A DNA stretch of 64,000 bases. Origin: Sepiola atlantica (Eukaryota; Mollusca; Cephalopoda; Sepiida; Sepiolidae). Each line of letters begins with the position of its first letter. Within the stretch, counting starts at the first letter, position 1. The stretch covers positions 136,328,399 through 136,392,398 of the forward strand of contig OY744521.1 in assembly GCA_963556195.1 (NCBI GenBank), written 5' to 3'. The notes beneath the pieces are model-generated. The model saw only the letters and a list, made by a program, of their open reading frames with translations, had not been told where the DNA came from and did not search any database. Shown in pieces: positions 1 to 10,872 of the stretch. The translations under genes and the position numbers were made by a program.

Positions 1-540
1 TTCGACGAATACCTGCATTTTTTTCCTTTGTCTTACAAACAAAATTCATATTTATTTTGTCCTGGCTCGACTGGTTTTAAATCCTATATGACGACGTGAA
101 AATTATTTCAGGTTTTCGGGTTTAACGCCTTTTATGGTGAAAGGGAGATTCGCGATATATGTCAATTTTGATGTGATATTTTTCGTGCCTTTTTACTTGC
201 AATTATTTTTATCAAGCCTTCTTCTTGGGCTTTACTCATCTTCCTTCCTTCTGTTTTGGATTGATACTTTTTCCATGACTATTACATGAACAATTCCTCT
301 GATGATCAGCGATCTTAAAATAAAAACTATATATATTGTTCGACTAAGCTGTGAAACACGCGTAAAATATGAAAATATTTTTTAAATTGGAAAAATAAAT
401 AAATATAAATTTTGTTTCTAAGACGAAAGTAAAAGATACATGTATTCATTAAAGTCGAATAATGATGAAATTGAGAAAATTAAATAAATAAAAATTATGG
501 TAATAGATTGATTTTTTCTTTCTTTCTTATTGGAATATAA

Positions 541-543
<3 letters not shown>

Positions 544-581
<38 letters not shown>
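544..581. repeat. (TA)n microsatellite
   Basis: Pure TA dinucleotide run of about 38 bp. A shorter TA run follows near 672-684. Confidence 0.95.
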
Positions 582-586
<5 letters not shown>

Positions 587-2476
587 CCCAATGCTATCAA
601 CCGCAAATACTCTTACGAGAGAGATGTTAGGGTGCCGAATGGCCTGCTGGGTTTTATTTATTACCCTAAACTAATATATATATATGAGATATAGATTTAA
701 TATGTAACAACATTTTTTTTAAATATTATTACATTGATGCGTCAATCTTTCCTTAACATAGAACCTATCTCTTATTTCCATGTATTTCCAACTTAATTTA
801 ATGACATTAAGTTTGAAATCTTGTGAACAAATTTAAAACTTAATGAAATGCACACCAAAATTCACATGTCAAAAATACTAATGTTAGTAAGATTCTATTT
901 ACTTTGTTTGTACTTAATAAATGCATGTAAATAGTTTCACGTTCAAAATTCAAAGATCCTATTCATCTTTAGATCAAATGTTATTAATTTTTTATCTTTA
1001 AAATCTGATTTTTATGACTTTTTAGTCATTAAAACTTTTAATAAATTGTAAGCTTGCACACAAATTTAAATTATTTTTCCATTTCAAAAATGATTATTGT
1101 TTAATCGGTCTTTTTTTACAAATACAAATTAAAATTTCAGAAACTCTCTTCAGCAATAAAATCTGAAAATGCATGAAAAATAAATTAAGATGCATTAAAC
1201 TATTAAAATGCATGAAACTATACATTAAAGTAAATAAAATAAAATTTCAAGTCAAAATTTGTGTATCGTTATTTCTATTTTTCCGACATGAATTTTGGTC
1301 CCAAAATCTTGTTTTTCAACTTGTGTTAAACATTGACTTTGAACAAAAACGTAAAATTTGAATTGAAGCAAATATTTTGTCAAAGGATTTGTTGAATTGA
1401 AAAATGTTTGACAAAGGTCTAATTTGAATTTAAAAATTTGATACTTTTTCAGAAATTAATGAAAATTCGCGTAGAAAATATTCATTTTATTTGGGTTTTT
1501 ACAATGTTTTACAATTTAAAAAAAATAGTTTTATTCCTTAGAAAAATTCTCAAATAATTTAAATCATTAAAACAAAATTTAAATAAATATCAAAATCATA
1601 ATTGCATAAAATCATTAAAAGAAAAATAATAAAATTTATCAGAGATTTTTTTATGTTGAAAATATTTTAATTGCTTGTAAACACTAATCTGTTAAAAAAA
1701 AGAAGTACAACTGACACATAATTTTTCGAAATATTTTTGTTCATTTTTTAAATTTTAATTAGTAAAAATCTTTAACAATTATTTATTAAGCTACTTAATC
1801 GGTAAAGATGCTCGTCGACTACAATTAAAACCCTTATGTTAAGAGATGGATTTGCTTTGGGTGGTTTATACATTATATTATCGCAATATTGTCATGTTGA
1901 ATTTGCGTGTTTTTAACGTTTCGTTTCACTAATTTTCGTCTTAAAAGATTATTTAATATTTTTAATTGTTAATAAAGTTATTAGAAAGTTATCAATTAAT
2001 TGGTCAATAATTATTTGTCGATATAATGCTGCATTTACTTCTTTTTTAATTATTTACATTTCATCTTAGTTACTAATTAACTTTAGGTTGTTAGTTTTAA
2101 CATTTAAATACAAATTTAACTTTAAGTGCAATGCATTTCAATTGATGTGTTTTAATACGTAAAGCCCAGAATGAAACGGAAGACGAGTAAATTAGTATAA
2201 ATTACTGACGAAAGAATCAAAAGCATTAAAAAATACAAAGTTGAAGAATTATTAAAACCCAGTTTATTTAGGATTTTGTGATGCAATTTAGTGTGAGTAC
2301 TTTGTATAAAACGTCAGTCAACAGACAATGGATAATTAGAAATTGGTTAATACATAAGTAGGTGGATGCTTTATTAGAAATTAGATAAACAAATGGTATT
2401 CGGAAATATCTCTGAATCAGAATTAATGCGAAGAATGTGTATGAGGTATATCATGGCGTAAACGATATAGTTAAAT

Positions 2477-2498
2477 AGACAGACAGACAGACAGACAG
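2477..2498. repeat. (CAGA)n microsatellite
   Basis: About five AGAC/CAGA units in a row, otherwise isolated in AT-rich DNA. Confidence 0.85.
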
Positions 2499-2649
2499 TG
2501 AACCGAAAATAAGGAGAGAAGACAGAATTCTGTGTAAACTGCTTCGCCCACAATTAAAAACGAATTGCGTTTAGCTAGGTAAACGTAAACAAATATAAGC
2601 ACAAACATGCATGACTGTTTACGCCCATTGGCGTCTTAAGAAACAGATT

Positions 2650-3302
2650 CTCAGCTGCCTATATAGTCGTTTTCAAGTCTAATATTAACAAATTCTTGTC
2701 GAGCCACCCACCTAATCAAATTATTGTACTGTTTCGGGAAAGGCAACTAAAAGTTACTGGCGTGACGTAGGCGCGACGTATGTACAACAAATGCTACGAA
2801 ATCGAATGGAAAAATACGAAGCAAGCGTGACGTATGTACTACGAATGTGAACGGAGAAAGACGAAGCAAGTTACGCCGTCCCGAATGTTACCGAGGCCCC
2901 CTCTCTCTATGTTAATGGCTTTTAAAACTGTGAATCTATGTTTACGTTATTCGAAACAGTACCTTTTTTTAAACAAGGTACTGTTTCGGATAACGCAAAC
3001 ATACATTTACAGGCGGAGTTTGAGAAGCCATTCTTAACATGGATAGGAGGAGCTTCGGTAACATTCGGAACGGCATAACTTGCTTCGTCTTTCTCCGTTC
3101 ACTTTCGTAGTTCATACGTCACGCCTACGTTACGTCTTTAAATTTTTGGTTGCCTTGTCCGAAACAGTACCCAAATTCTGACCATTTCATCCCTCGTTTA
3201 CAATCCTCTAGAGGTGTTTTTCATCGTCAACTTATAATCTTATTAAACTTTATCCTCGAGTGGTATATGGGCCTTGATGAGCGGTGATATATTAGTAAGA
3301 AA
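2650..3302 (+). pseudogene. LINE-2 copy a: 3' end of a Jockey-like LINE, split by a foldback element
   Basis: About 75 bp before 2726 and 130 bp after 3170 match the 3' ends of the LINE-2 copies at 46.4-46.7 kb and 52.3-52.7 kb. Shared strings include ttgtcgagcca on the left and tcctcgagtgg plus gcggtgat on the right. In the other copies these parts are close together, so the 445-bp foldback was inserted into an existing LINE tail. Only the last part of the reverse transcriptase frame and the 3' untranslated region are represented, with no open frame. The family assignment comes from the better preserved copies at 5.9-6.3/11.1-11.3 kb, which still translate as the reverse transcriptase C terminus. 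Confidence 0.65.
2726..3170. mobile_element. Foldback/MITE-like DNA element with GTACTGTTTCGG termini
   Basis: Two inverted units face each other: 2726-2962 and 2978-3170. Each begins with gtactgtttcgg and ends with its complement (cgaaacagtac), so the terminus occurs four times. Outside the termini the arms stay close to complementary: gaacggagaaagacgaagca in the left arm pairs with its complement in the right arm. The left arm is about 45 bp longer because a gacgtatgtac-containing segment is duplicated. A 15-nt AT-rich spacer separates the units. CAAATT occurs 3 bp outside the left end and 1 bp outside the right end and may be the target duplication. No transposase is encoded; the 67-codon frame inside (2834-3037) runs across the hairpin and has no known similarity. 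Superfamily is unassigned. Confidence 0.8.
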
Positions 3303-3544
3303 ATTCACAATAATTAAATATTGAATCGCTCTAAAAAAGTGACCAACGTATTTTGAAAGAATAATTAAAATAATTAATAATATATATTTTTTATTTTACG
3401 TTTATCTGAAAGAAGGAAAAAGCAAATTTTACTTCTGAAAAATAAGCTTTAATAATTTCTAAGAATATTTACTCATAAAAATAAAGGCTAATGCAAATAG
3501 TTAGTAACCTTGTTTACACAAAATAAATTTAAAAATATTTTTAT

Positions 3545-3960
3545 ACAAATGGGTCCCCACTTACTAAGTCCAAAAGCCACTCGAGTATAAGGGTTAGTGA
3601 GATTTTCAATTAGATGATGTAACGGTACTATAAAAGGATTGGGAACTATTATTAATTCACATGACAACTCGGAAGATATTTGTTGAAATTGAACTAAATA
3701 TAACGACCATGTTCTAGTCTGTAGGGAAACATTCCCGCGGTAACGTCTTACACCAGTGGGAAGTTTTGGAAATAAACTTTGTTCATGGAAGTTTCGCTTG
3801 AATGTTAGGTATGCAGAGTTAGAGAGGAGAGTTCTTTGCAGCATTGGTAGCAAGACTTCTTGCTGTGAAGCATTGGGAGCAGAGCCTCAGGCTCAGTTGA
3901 GAATCTACTATGGAAATATCGGTAGAGTAGGGAAAGACTGGAAACGTCTGCTATTTAAAA
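3545..3960 (-). pseudogene. LINE-2 copy b: C-terminal reverse transcriptase tail and 3' end
   Basis: On the minus strand a 121-codon frame (3488-3853) ends in a region giving NLTNPYTRVAFGLSKW, a tail that recurs in the other LINE-2 copies of this window. The upstream part corresponds to the RT-adjacent end in which WNxLP-type residues are expected but degraded. The copy is 5'-truncated. The sequence ccaaaagccactcgag near 3575 is the family's shared 3' signature. It is a non-autonomous relic with no intact product. Confidence 0.6.
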
Positions 3961-4069
3961 TATCTGGAAAAATAAAAAATAAAATAAAATATTTGAGACA
4001 TATAAATGTAACGTAAATTGATACCTCACTTCTTGACCACATAGCGTAAGAAAATATAGTTTTTTTTTT

Positions 4070-4590
4070 AACTTTGGGGATTTAGTCTATTTTTTATTTC
4101 CACTCTTTCGCTGCAAAATATATGAAAATGAAAAACTATGGCGGCTAAGGGATGTATGTTTCTTTTTAGTTCAAAATAAGAGAAGGAGTACAGTGGGGGG
4201 GTTTTCCAAGATTTTGATTTATTTGTTTTTATTTGTGGGTGATTTAGTCGATTTTTCTTTTCCCGAAAATTTCGCTGTAAAAGATAAGAGAACTAAAAAA
4301 AAATGGCAGGTAAGGGATGTAAAATGTTCTTTCTGCTGAAGAATTGGGAAGAGGTGAAAATGGCGTTTGTTTTATTACGAGTCCTGCACCGAAATAATTC
4401 CAGGGCTCTTAGTTGTCTTTTACCCCGGAATCCGATTCTTTGTGGTTGATTGAAAATGCGACACAAAAGTTTAAAAATTAGTGGGTTGCGGGGGAGGTTG
4501 TATTTTTTTCAATTTTATTTACATCCAACTTTTTCGCTGAAAATAAATCTTCATCTGAAACCGCGGAAATAAACGAGTACCTAACAGGTG
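4070..4590. repeat. Degenerate tandem repeat, period about 162 bp
   Basis: A unit with gatttagtc, then a T-rich run, then ttcgctg, then atggc and taagggatgta starts near 4079 and again near 4241. A third, poorer copy begins near 4490 (ttttcgctgaaaata). No coding potential is seen. The overlapping opposite-strand frames at 4478-4762 and 4613-4927 look like chance frames. Confidence 0.5.
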
Positions 4591-4599
4591 ATGGAGCAT

Positions 4600-5409
4600 A
4601 TCTTTTGATTTCATGTCGCTTAATCCACTCCGTCAGTTCGCACCCAAAATCCCACAACATTTTGGGGATGCTGACCAAAAAATGATGAGTACAAAATGTA
4701 AAGTGTGTTTTGTTTGTTTCTGGTGTGATCAGAATGCGGTCCCCGAAGAGAATAGTGTACACTACTTAGTTCTATCCAACTCTGAGACTTTAAACTTCAT
4801 GCAGAAAGCGAAATGTTCAGTGCTTGGAGTTTGTGACTTTGACTTCTGCATTTGCGTAAGTTTTACAAACATTCCTCAAGTTTCTACTACTGATAGTATC
4901 AAAACTTCATATAGCGGTGAAATTTGAAGCCAACTTTCAATAAGTGAAATAAATAAGAACGGGGAAATGGTGTGATTTGATCTCGGTTCGAACACAAATG
5001 GCTGTCACTGCTGCGAAAGTAAATAACCTGCTTTATTAGTGAAAATAGTTAATAATGGTTTTAAATGAGACCGTGAGGTGCCCGATGAGAATCTAACTCA
5101 CTTGCACCACTTTTCTGGTTAACGTCTTTGCACAATGGTGGAATAAATGTTCAAGTTCAATAAATCTTTGCCGTATGCTTACAAACTCAAGACGAAAATA
5201 ATGTTAACATCGGGTCGGCTTAATGTCTAGAAACGACGAACACTATTTGTTATGAAGCCAAAAAGTTACCCGCCAAATTTGAAATCCATTCCGACTCTCA
5301 CCACCTTTAACAAAATGGAAGATGGATTTTTACAGCCCAACTTATAAAGGTGAAATTATCATAATGACAGATTATTCATTTCGTGGATGGATATGTTGTA
5401 TCCAGCGCC

Positions 5410-5411
<2 letters not shown>
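4600..5411. other. No recognisable gene
   Basis: Single-copy-looking DNA in this window. A 104-codon frame (4613-4927) is Cys/Phe-rich and unrecognised. A B-box-like string ggttcgaac occurs near 4985 without a convincing A box, so I do not call a SINE. Confidence 0.5.

Positions 5412-5477
<66 letters not shown>
5412..5477. repeat. (TA)n microsatellite
   Basis: Uninterrupted TA run of about 66 bp, directly abutting the left arm of the inverted repeat at 5475-5763. Confidence 0.95.
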
Positions 5478-5482
<5 letters not shown>

Positions 5483-5763
5483 GAAAATATAAGCCATTAA
5501 CAATGCAAGATTAATTTTTTTATTATTATTATTAATTTCGGAATAAAATTCCATCATCAGAGGTGACCAGTATTGAGTCATTTTTTTTTCATCAAAAAAC
5601 AAGAATAACCAACCTTATTTCTTTGTTACTTGAGAAACGTCTCTCCGCGCTGGTGGTTTTGGCGGTTATGATTCAAATTCCGGTGTCGAACGAAGAGCGT
5701 GACTCGCTCGTGTTGATATAAAGTAATATTGCATTGTTAATGGCTTATATTTTCAATTTTATT
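5475..5763. repeat. Inverted repeat with arms of about 32 bp
   Basis: Arm 5475-5507 (aaattgaaaatataagcc and onward) is complementary to 5731-5763 (ggcttatattttcaattt at its end). The loop of about 220 bp contains a second, shorter inverted match: tataaagtaatat near 5720 against atattacttta near 5801. TA tracts lie immediately outside on both sides (5412-5477, 5811-5879). This looks like a small foldback element inserted in, or bounded by, TA repeats. Confidence 0.65.
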
Positions 5764-5805
5764 AACAAACCCAGCAATGCTTTAAATGAACGACCAACCC
5801 ATATT

Positions 5806-5810
<5 letters not shown>

Positions 5811-5879
<69 letters not shown>
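5811..5879. repeat. (TA)n microsatellite
   Basis: TA run of about 69 bp at the right boundary of the inverted-repeat region. Confidence 0.95.
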
Positions 5880-5884
<5 letters not shown>

Positions 5885-6255
5885 TCTAATGAGTCCCCAC
5901 GTACTAAGGTCAAAGGCCACTCGATAATAAGGGATACTTAGATTGTCGTTTAGATGGTGAACAATACTCTGGGAGGCTTGAAAACGATGTGATTACTGAA
6001 GATGACGACTCGACAAGTAATTGTTGATATTTAACTTGAAGACGACTATGTTGTAAACTGCGGGCAAGCAGTCCTGTGACAATGTGTTTTTAAAATGGGA
6101 ATTCCTATGCATGAAACTTGTTCATGGAAATTCCGCTTGGTTTTAGGTACACAAATGAAGAAAGGAAAGTAGCAAGCTGTGACAGTTTATCAGGAGAGTG
6201 AAGATCGGTCGAGCACCTTCCACGGAAATAACGATAGAATAGAGAAAGACAAGCG
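5885..6255 (-). pseudogene. LINE-2 copy c, 3' part (downstream of gypsy insertion)
   Basis: On the minus strand, DVACLSLFYRYFRGRCSTDL is encoded around 6190-6255. It is the typical segment after the RT thumb in Jockey-like LINEs. It is followed by a degraded WNxLP region and the family 3' signature (aaaggccactcg near 5920). The reading is interrupted exactly at the gypsy LTR and resumes at 11087 with the preceding RT segment, so this and 11087-11310 are one element. No intact product. Confidence 0.75.
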
Positions 6256-6260
6256 ACGTC

Positions 6261-6448
6261 TGTGGTGTTTGGTAATAAACAACAGTCAATTGTGGTGGTT
6301 GTAAACATATCTTTATTTAACAAGGGTTATAACAACATGTGTGTATCAACGGTCGTAATCTCTCTATCTATGTCCCTAGCTATGTCGCTGCTGCTGCTGC
6401 TTCCTGCTCTCGTACCGATCACGTTGGTACGTGATCTTCGACACTACA
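6261..6448 (-). repeat. 3' LTR of the intact gypsy element
   Basis: 188 bp, identical to 10894-11081. On the minus strand it starts TGTAGTGTCG and ends CACCACA. The complement of AATAAA lies at 6312-6317, a plausible polyadenylation signal. The translated frame seen on the plus strand over this LTR is spurious; it recurs unchanged in the other LTR. Confidence 0.95.
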
Positions 6449-6465
6449 TCTTCTCTCTTTTTTTT
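6449..6465 (-). promoter_or_regulatory. Polypurine tract (plus-strand primer)
   Basis: Seventeen consecutive purines on the minus strand (A8 followed by GAGAGAAGA) directly abut the 3' LTR, where the polypurine tract priming second-strand synthesis is expected. Confidence 0.85.
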
Positions 6466-6531
6466 ATAAATTTATGTCACTATAAAGTCTTCTTGCCACA
6501 CTGGGGTGGATCTTACTCTAGGTGTTCTGAT

Positions 6532-9500
6532 TTAACCACTAGGGGCAGTTAGGGCCGGTGTTAGGGGTTCTTGAGCAGTTTCCTTAGGGTCTGGACTGGA
6601 GATGGGAAGTGCATCGATTGGGTTGAGGTGTGTGTCTTCGATATCTGTTGTAGAAGTAGGGGGCCAGTGGGTTGTATCAGGGGGAGAGTAAACTGCTTTA
6701 GGGACGTCGGTGTAGTCAGGACTATACTGCATGTCGCCGGGTACCTTTTTTACATGGGCAGCGTTTCTCATTCTCACTTGGCCTTGGGGTTGTTGTATTA
6801 GAACAGCATTTCCCTTCTTTTCCACAACTTGATAGGGCTGAGACTCGAACCGAGCGTCCAGCTTGTTTGTTCTGTGTAAATTTTTACACAATACTGTGTC
6901 CCCTCTCTGGATCTGTTGGTCTCTGGCTCCTCTTCTCTGGTCAGCAGCTATGTTGCGTTTTAGTTTGTGTAGAGCATCCTTATCATGTACGTCACTAAAA
7001 TCAGTGGACGCTCCTACAATACTTGGCAGCTTACCTCGGAGTTCGCGGTTCATTAGTAACTTCGCTGGGGATACTCCGGTTACTGTGTGAGGGGTGGTTC
7101 GGTATTGGAACAGAAAATTCCTTAGTTCAGTCCTCCAGTCTTTCCCTTCGACTTTGGCGATCTTAATTGCCTTTAGGATTGTTCTGTTGAACCGTTCCAC
7201 TTCGCCGTTGGACTGTGGCCAATACGGGATCCCTCTCACCTGGGTGATGCCGTGAGTATTCATATACTCATTGAATTCTCTTGATGAGAATGGCTGTCCG
7301 TTGTCACTCCTCAGATAGTTGGGATATCCATGATGATTGAACATCATTTCTAGTGCACCCGTTACATTTTTGGCATTTGCTATTTTCATATGCGCAACTT
7401 CTGGCCATCTTGAGTAGTAGTCGACAACAGCCAGCAGGTAGTTCCCTTCGGAGACACTCAGTAGGTCAACAGCTACATAGGTCCAGGGTTGGTCAGGCAG
7501 CGGTGTACTCTCTAGTTCTTCTGGAGGGGCATTTTTGCCAACCACTTGACATGGGTAACACGCTTTTACTCGCTTTTCTGCCATTCTATCCATCTCTGGC
7601 CACCAAACTTTGGACCGTAGGCGATTTTTGGTTCGCACAATCCCTTGGTGTCCTTCATGAGCCAGTACAACTACCCGCCCCTGAAGTGCCTCAGGGATTA
7701 TGATCCTGCGTCCTCGGATGACCATCTGTCCTGCTATCCAGAGTTCATCTTTGATTGCATGAAATGCAGTACCTTTGAAATGGGTCCAGTCATTTTCGGA
7801 TATAGCTTGCCGAAGTTTGGAGATCGTAGCATCATCCTTTGAAGCTTTTTCCACTTCACAGGGAGTCAGTGCCTGAGGTACAGTATCTTTAATGATACTG
7901 TAGATGTAGTCCATTGTTTCCTTTTCCTCAGTTTTGTCTGGGTTTTCAACGGGCTGTCGACTCAGCAGGTCCGCCTTATTGGTTCGGCCAGGAATGTGGA
8001 TGACTTTGTAGGTGAACTGTTGTAGAAACAACAGCCATCTCTTCACTCTTGCTGAAGGGGGCTTCGAGGAAGGTGATAGTACCTTTACCAGCGTTTTGTG
8101 ATCAGTCAGGATCTGAAAGTCACATCCAATGAGGTACAGACTGAACTTTTTGCATGCCCAGAATACTCCCAGTGCTTCTCTTTCAAATTGAGAATATCGG
8201 GACTCTGTTGGTGTGAGCTTCCTACTGGCATAGTATACTGGTTTCCAGTATCCGTTTAGCTGCTGTTGTTCAATGATTGCACCCACGCCAACGGGAGAAG
8301 CATCAGTTGTGATTCTAGTTGGCAACTCAACACTGTAGTATGCCATGACTGGCGCTTCAATTAACCCTTTCTTTAGTTTGTTAAAGGAATATTGTTCCTC
8401 TTCTTCCCATTTCCAATCAGAATCTAGTCTTGTAAGATCCCAAAGTGGTGCAGTTACACTAGCAAAATGGGGCACAAACTTAGCACAGAATTGGGCCAGT
8501 CCCAAGAAACTCCTCATCTGTGATGCATCTTTTGGTGGAGGAGCATCAACTACAGCCTTCACCTTTTCGTCCGAGACCTTCAAGCCGTCTTGTGTCAGAA
8601 TGTGGCCCATGTATCTTATAGATGTCATTTTAATCTGGCACTTCTTTCCATTGACGGTCAGTCCTTGTTCGGCTAGGTGTTGGAAAACTTTGGCGAGTCT
8701 AGTGTCGTGCTCACTTTCTGTTTTCCCGACTACTATGATGTCATCTGACATGTTGTATGCTCCTGGGCAGCCAGCTATAACCTGACTTATGATTTGCTGA
8801 AATTTTTCTGAGGCCATGTTTACCCCAAACATAAGTCTTTTATACCGGTATAGCCCATCAGGTGCAGCAAATGTTGTGATTTCTCTGGAGTCTGGATGCA
8901 ACTCTATTTGATGGTAGGCCATATTCAAATCTACTTTTGAGAAATATTTGCCTCCAGCCATTTCTTGTATAGTTTCCTCAATCGTGGGCACTGGATGACG
9001 TTCTCGAACGATAGCTTCGTTTGCTCTACGCATGTCGATACATATCCTCACATCGCTTTTTCCATTGTCCTCGGGCCTTTTTTCCACTGTCACTAAAGGA
9101 TTCACCCATTGAGAAGGTTCCCTGACCCTCTCAATTACATCCAGATCAACCAGTTCTTGCAATTTGTTTAGGACACATTGCCGCCGCTTGAATGGTATCC
9201 GACGTACTGGCTGAGTGACAGGTATAATTTCTGGATTTATTTTGAATTTTAATTGGTAGTTTTTCAGTTTTCCCAATCCACTGAAAACCTTTGGAAATTC
9301 TTTTAGTATTCTTGTCCATATATCCAGTTCCGAGCAGTTCAAGATGTTGGCGTTAACGCCCATACTTAAAAGTCCTAGTCTTTTACTAGTTCTACCACTT
9401 AAAAGTGACGCTTGGGCCTGTGGTATGACAAAAAATGGAACTGTTATGTAGCGATTTGTGCTAGGAACTTCAACCTTCAATATGCACTTTCCTAGAAGGG

Positions 9501-10653
9501 GAAGTGGTTTTTCACTAGCATAGGGGTATAGTTTAGTAGAATCTGGCTGGAGCTTAATTTTGGGTCCTTCTTTTTCTATTTTCTTGAAGTCCTCTACAGA
9601 TAATGTATTATGCTGTGCTCCTGAGTCTATCACTAAAGGGATGGTGGTGTTTCTGACTTTGAGGTTTATTACATTTTCACTCATTGATATTTTGAATAAA
9701 TTAAACCCATTAGCGCCACCAGTTTTGTTATCTTCCCTTTCACCTACACTCTGTTGAATTCCTTTGTTATGATAATGCTTTCGTCCACCACGACTGTATT
9801 TTGGGGCTCTGTCATGTTCGTTTCTATTCTGCGTTTTTGTTTGTTTGTTTTTGTAGAAACAACAGACTTCAAAATGTCCCTTTTTCCCACAGATTCCACA
9901 CTTGTGATGCTTGCTTCTAACACAATCTCTTGCAAAATGTCCATTCCCCCCACACTTATAACATGCAGATGACACATTGTGGCTTGGTTTAGGTTTTTGT
10001 CTGTCGCTTAATCTATTTATATCAGACGTACAAGTAGATCCTAAAATTAGGGCCTCTTTGTGGTGGTACGTCCCAATAATTTGGATGAGACGATCCAACG
10101 TCAAGTTGCTTTCACCATATAATTTGGCTTTTAGTTCCGCGTCCTTTATGTGAAGAAGGATCTTGTCTCTGACGAATTCGTTCGGTTCTGGAGTGAAACC
10201 GCACACCTTCGCCAAACTCTTTAAGCGAGTGATATAATTATTCACGGTTTCTCCCGTGTTTGGTTCAGACTCCCAAAATCTTGAACGCGCTTTAGGGATA
10301 TTTTCCTTTAGAGCGAAAGTTTTGTCAAACAGTTCTATAGCTGTTCGGAATACATCGACTCTTTCTTTATTAGCCTCGTGTCCGGCTTTTTGTTCGTCCG
10401 TGAAATTCGTCCAAATTTCACGCAGACCCTCGCCTCCTGTTAACAAAAGGATAGCTTTTTTTTGCTCAGAATTTATGACACCTGAAGCTAGTATGAAAAT
10501 TTCCAGATCGGTTTTCCAATTTACCCATCTTTTATGTAAAGACTCTGGATCTCCGATCGTATCTAACGCACGTGGAGGGCTTAGCCCCCCCCCCCCAATG
10601 TGACGAATTTTGCCATATTGTTGTTTAAAAGGACAATAAGATGTGAATAACAA
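6532..10653 (-). CDS. gag-pol: Gag-Pol polyprotein of Ty3/gypsy retrotransposon (1373 aa)
   Basis: One uninterrupted frame in retroviral order. Gag at about residues 20-230 is followed by two CCHC zinc knuckles (C231-C244 and C252-C265) for RNA packaging. The aspartic protease active site is DSG at 343-345. Reverse transcriptase spans about 470-700, with KVDL around D575 and the catalytic MSDD at 635-638 in place of the usual YxDD. RNase H has TDAS at 783-786, E826 and D851. Integrase has an HHCC zinc site (H999, H1002, C1032, C1035) and a D1063, D1117, E1153 triad with the D-35-E spacing. No chromodomain or envelope frame follows. The ATG at 10653 is 240 nt inside the 5' LTR. A run of 12 C (10585-10596) lies near the N terminus and could hide a length error, so the true Gag start may be downstream. 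Confidence 0.93.
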   Translation of the reverse strand: MLFTSYCPFKQQYGKIRHIGGGGLSPPRALDTIGDPESLHKRWVNWKTDLEIFILASGVINSEQKKAILLLTGGEGLREIWTNFTDEQKAGHEANKERVDVFRTAIELFDKTFALKENIPKARSRFWESEPNTGETVNNYITRLKSLAKVCGFTPEPNEFVRDKILLHIKDAELKAKLYGESNLTLDRLIQIIGTYHHKEALILGSTCTSDINRLSDRQKPKPSHNVSSACYKCGGNGHFARDCVRSKHHKCGICGKKGHFEVCCFYKNKQTKTQNRNEHDRAPKYSRGGRKHYHNKGIQQSVGEREDNKTGGANGFNLFKISMSENVINLKVRNTTIPLVIDSGAQHNTLSVEDFKKIEKEGPKIKLQPDSTKLYPYASEKPLPLLGKCILKVEVPSTNRYITVPFFVIPQAQASLLSGRTSKRLGLLSMGVNANILNCSELDIWTRILKEFPKVFSGLGKLKNYQLKFKINPEIIPVTQPVRRIPFKRRQCVLNKLQELVDLDVIERVREPSQWVNPLVTVEKRPEDNGKSDVRICIDMRRANEAIVRERHPVPTIEETIQEMAGGKYFSKVDLNMAYHQIELHPDSREITTFAAPDGLYRYKRLMFGVNMASEKFQQIISQVIAGCPGAYNMSDDIIVVGKTESEHDTRLAKVFQHLAEQGLTVNGKKCQIKMTSIRYMGHILTQDGLKVSDEKVKAVVDAPPPKDASQMRSFLGLAQFCAKFVPHFASVTAPLWDLTRLDSDWKWEEEEQYSFNKLKKGLIEAPVMAYYSVELPTRITTDASPVGVGAIIEQQQLNGYWKPVYYASRKLTPTESRYSQFEREALGVFWACKKFSLYLIGCDFQILTDHKTLVKVLSPSSKPPSARVKRWLLFLQQFTYKVIHIPGRTNKADLLSRQPVENPDKTEEKETMDYIYSIIKDTVPQALTPCEVEKASKDDATISKLRQAISENDWTHFKGTAFHAIKDELWIAGQMVIRGRRIIIPEALQGRVVVLAHEGHQGIVRTKNRLRSKVWWPEMDRMAEKRVKACYPCQVVGKNAPPEELESTPLPDQPWTYVAVDLLSVSEGNYLLAVVDYYSRWPEVAHMKIANAKNVTGALEMMFNHHGYPNYLRSDNGQPFSSREFNEYMNTHGITQVRGIPYWPQSNGEVERFNRTILKAIKIAKVEGKDWRTELRNFLFQYRTTPHTVTGVSPAKLLMNRELRGKLPSIVGASTDFSDVHDKDALHKLKRNIAADQRRGARDQQIQRGDTVLCKNLHRTNKLDARFESQPYQVVEKKGNAVLIQQPQGQVRMRNAAHVKKVPGDMQYSPDYTDVPKAVYSPPDTTHWPPTSTTDIEDTHLNPIDALPISSPDPKETAQEPLTPALTAPSG

Positions 10654-10872
10654 AAGGATTGTTATTTAAAGACAATAAATGTGATAACAAACGAATTACT
10701 TATCTCTCGTTTTTTTTCTGTACTTTTCCTTTGGAAGAAAAAAAGTATATTTTTCTTTCTCTCTTGTAGCACGTGTGACCTCTTTTTTCGTGTTTTTTTT
10801 CCGTAGAAAAGTTCGTTGTTTGCACTTTTTTTTTTTAGATGTCTTTCTTTGCTTTTTTTTGTGTAGAATTTC

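Larger units (their letters stand above)
1..2640. other. AT-rich stretch without recognisable genes
   Basis: This stretch is strongly AT-rich with many short homopolymers. The longest ATG-started frame (1173-1361, 62 codons) is built from Lys/Ile/Phe-rich translation of AT-rich DNA and resembles no family I know. I see no element termini, only a (TA)n tract and a CAGA microsatellite, listed separately. Confidence 0.7.

Noticed and set aside
6262..6552. Plus-strand frame of 96 codons, also found at 10775-11110, looking like a conserved hydrophobic protein
   Set aside because: The shared part is exactly the 188-bp LTR read on the non-coding strand; repetition reflects the LTR, not protein conservation.
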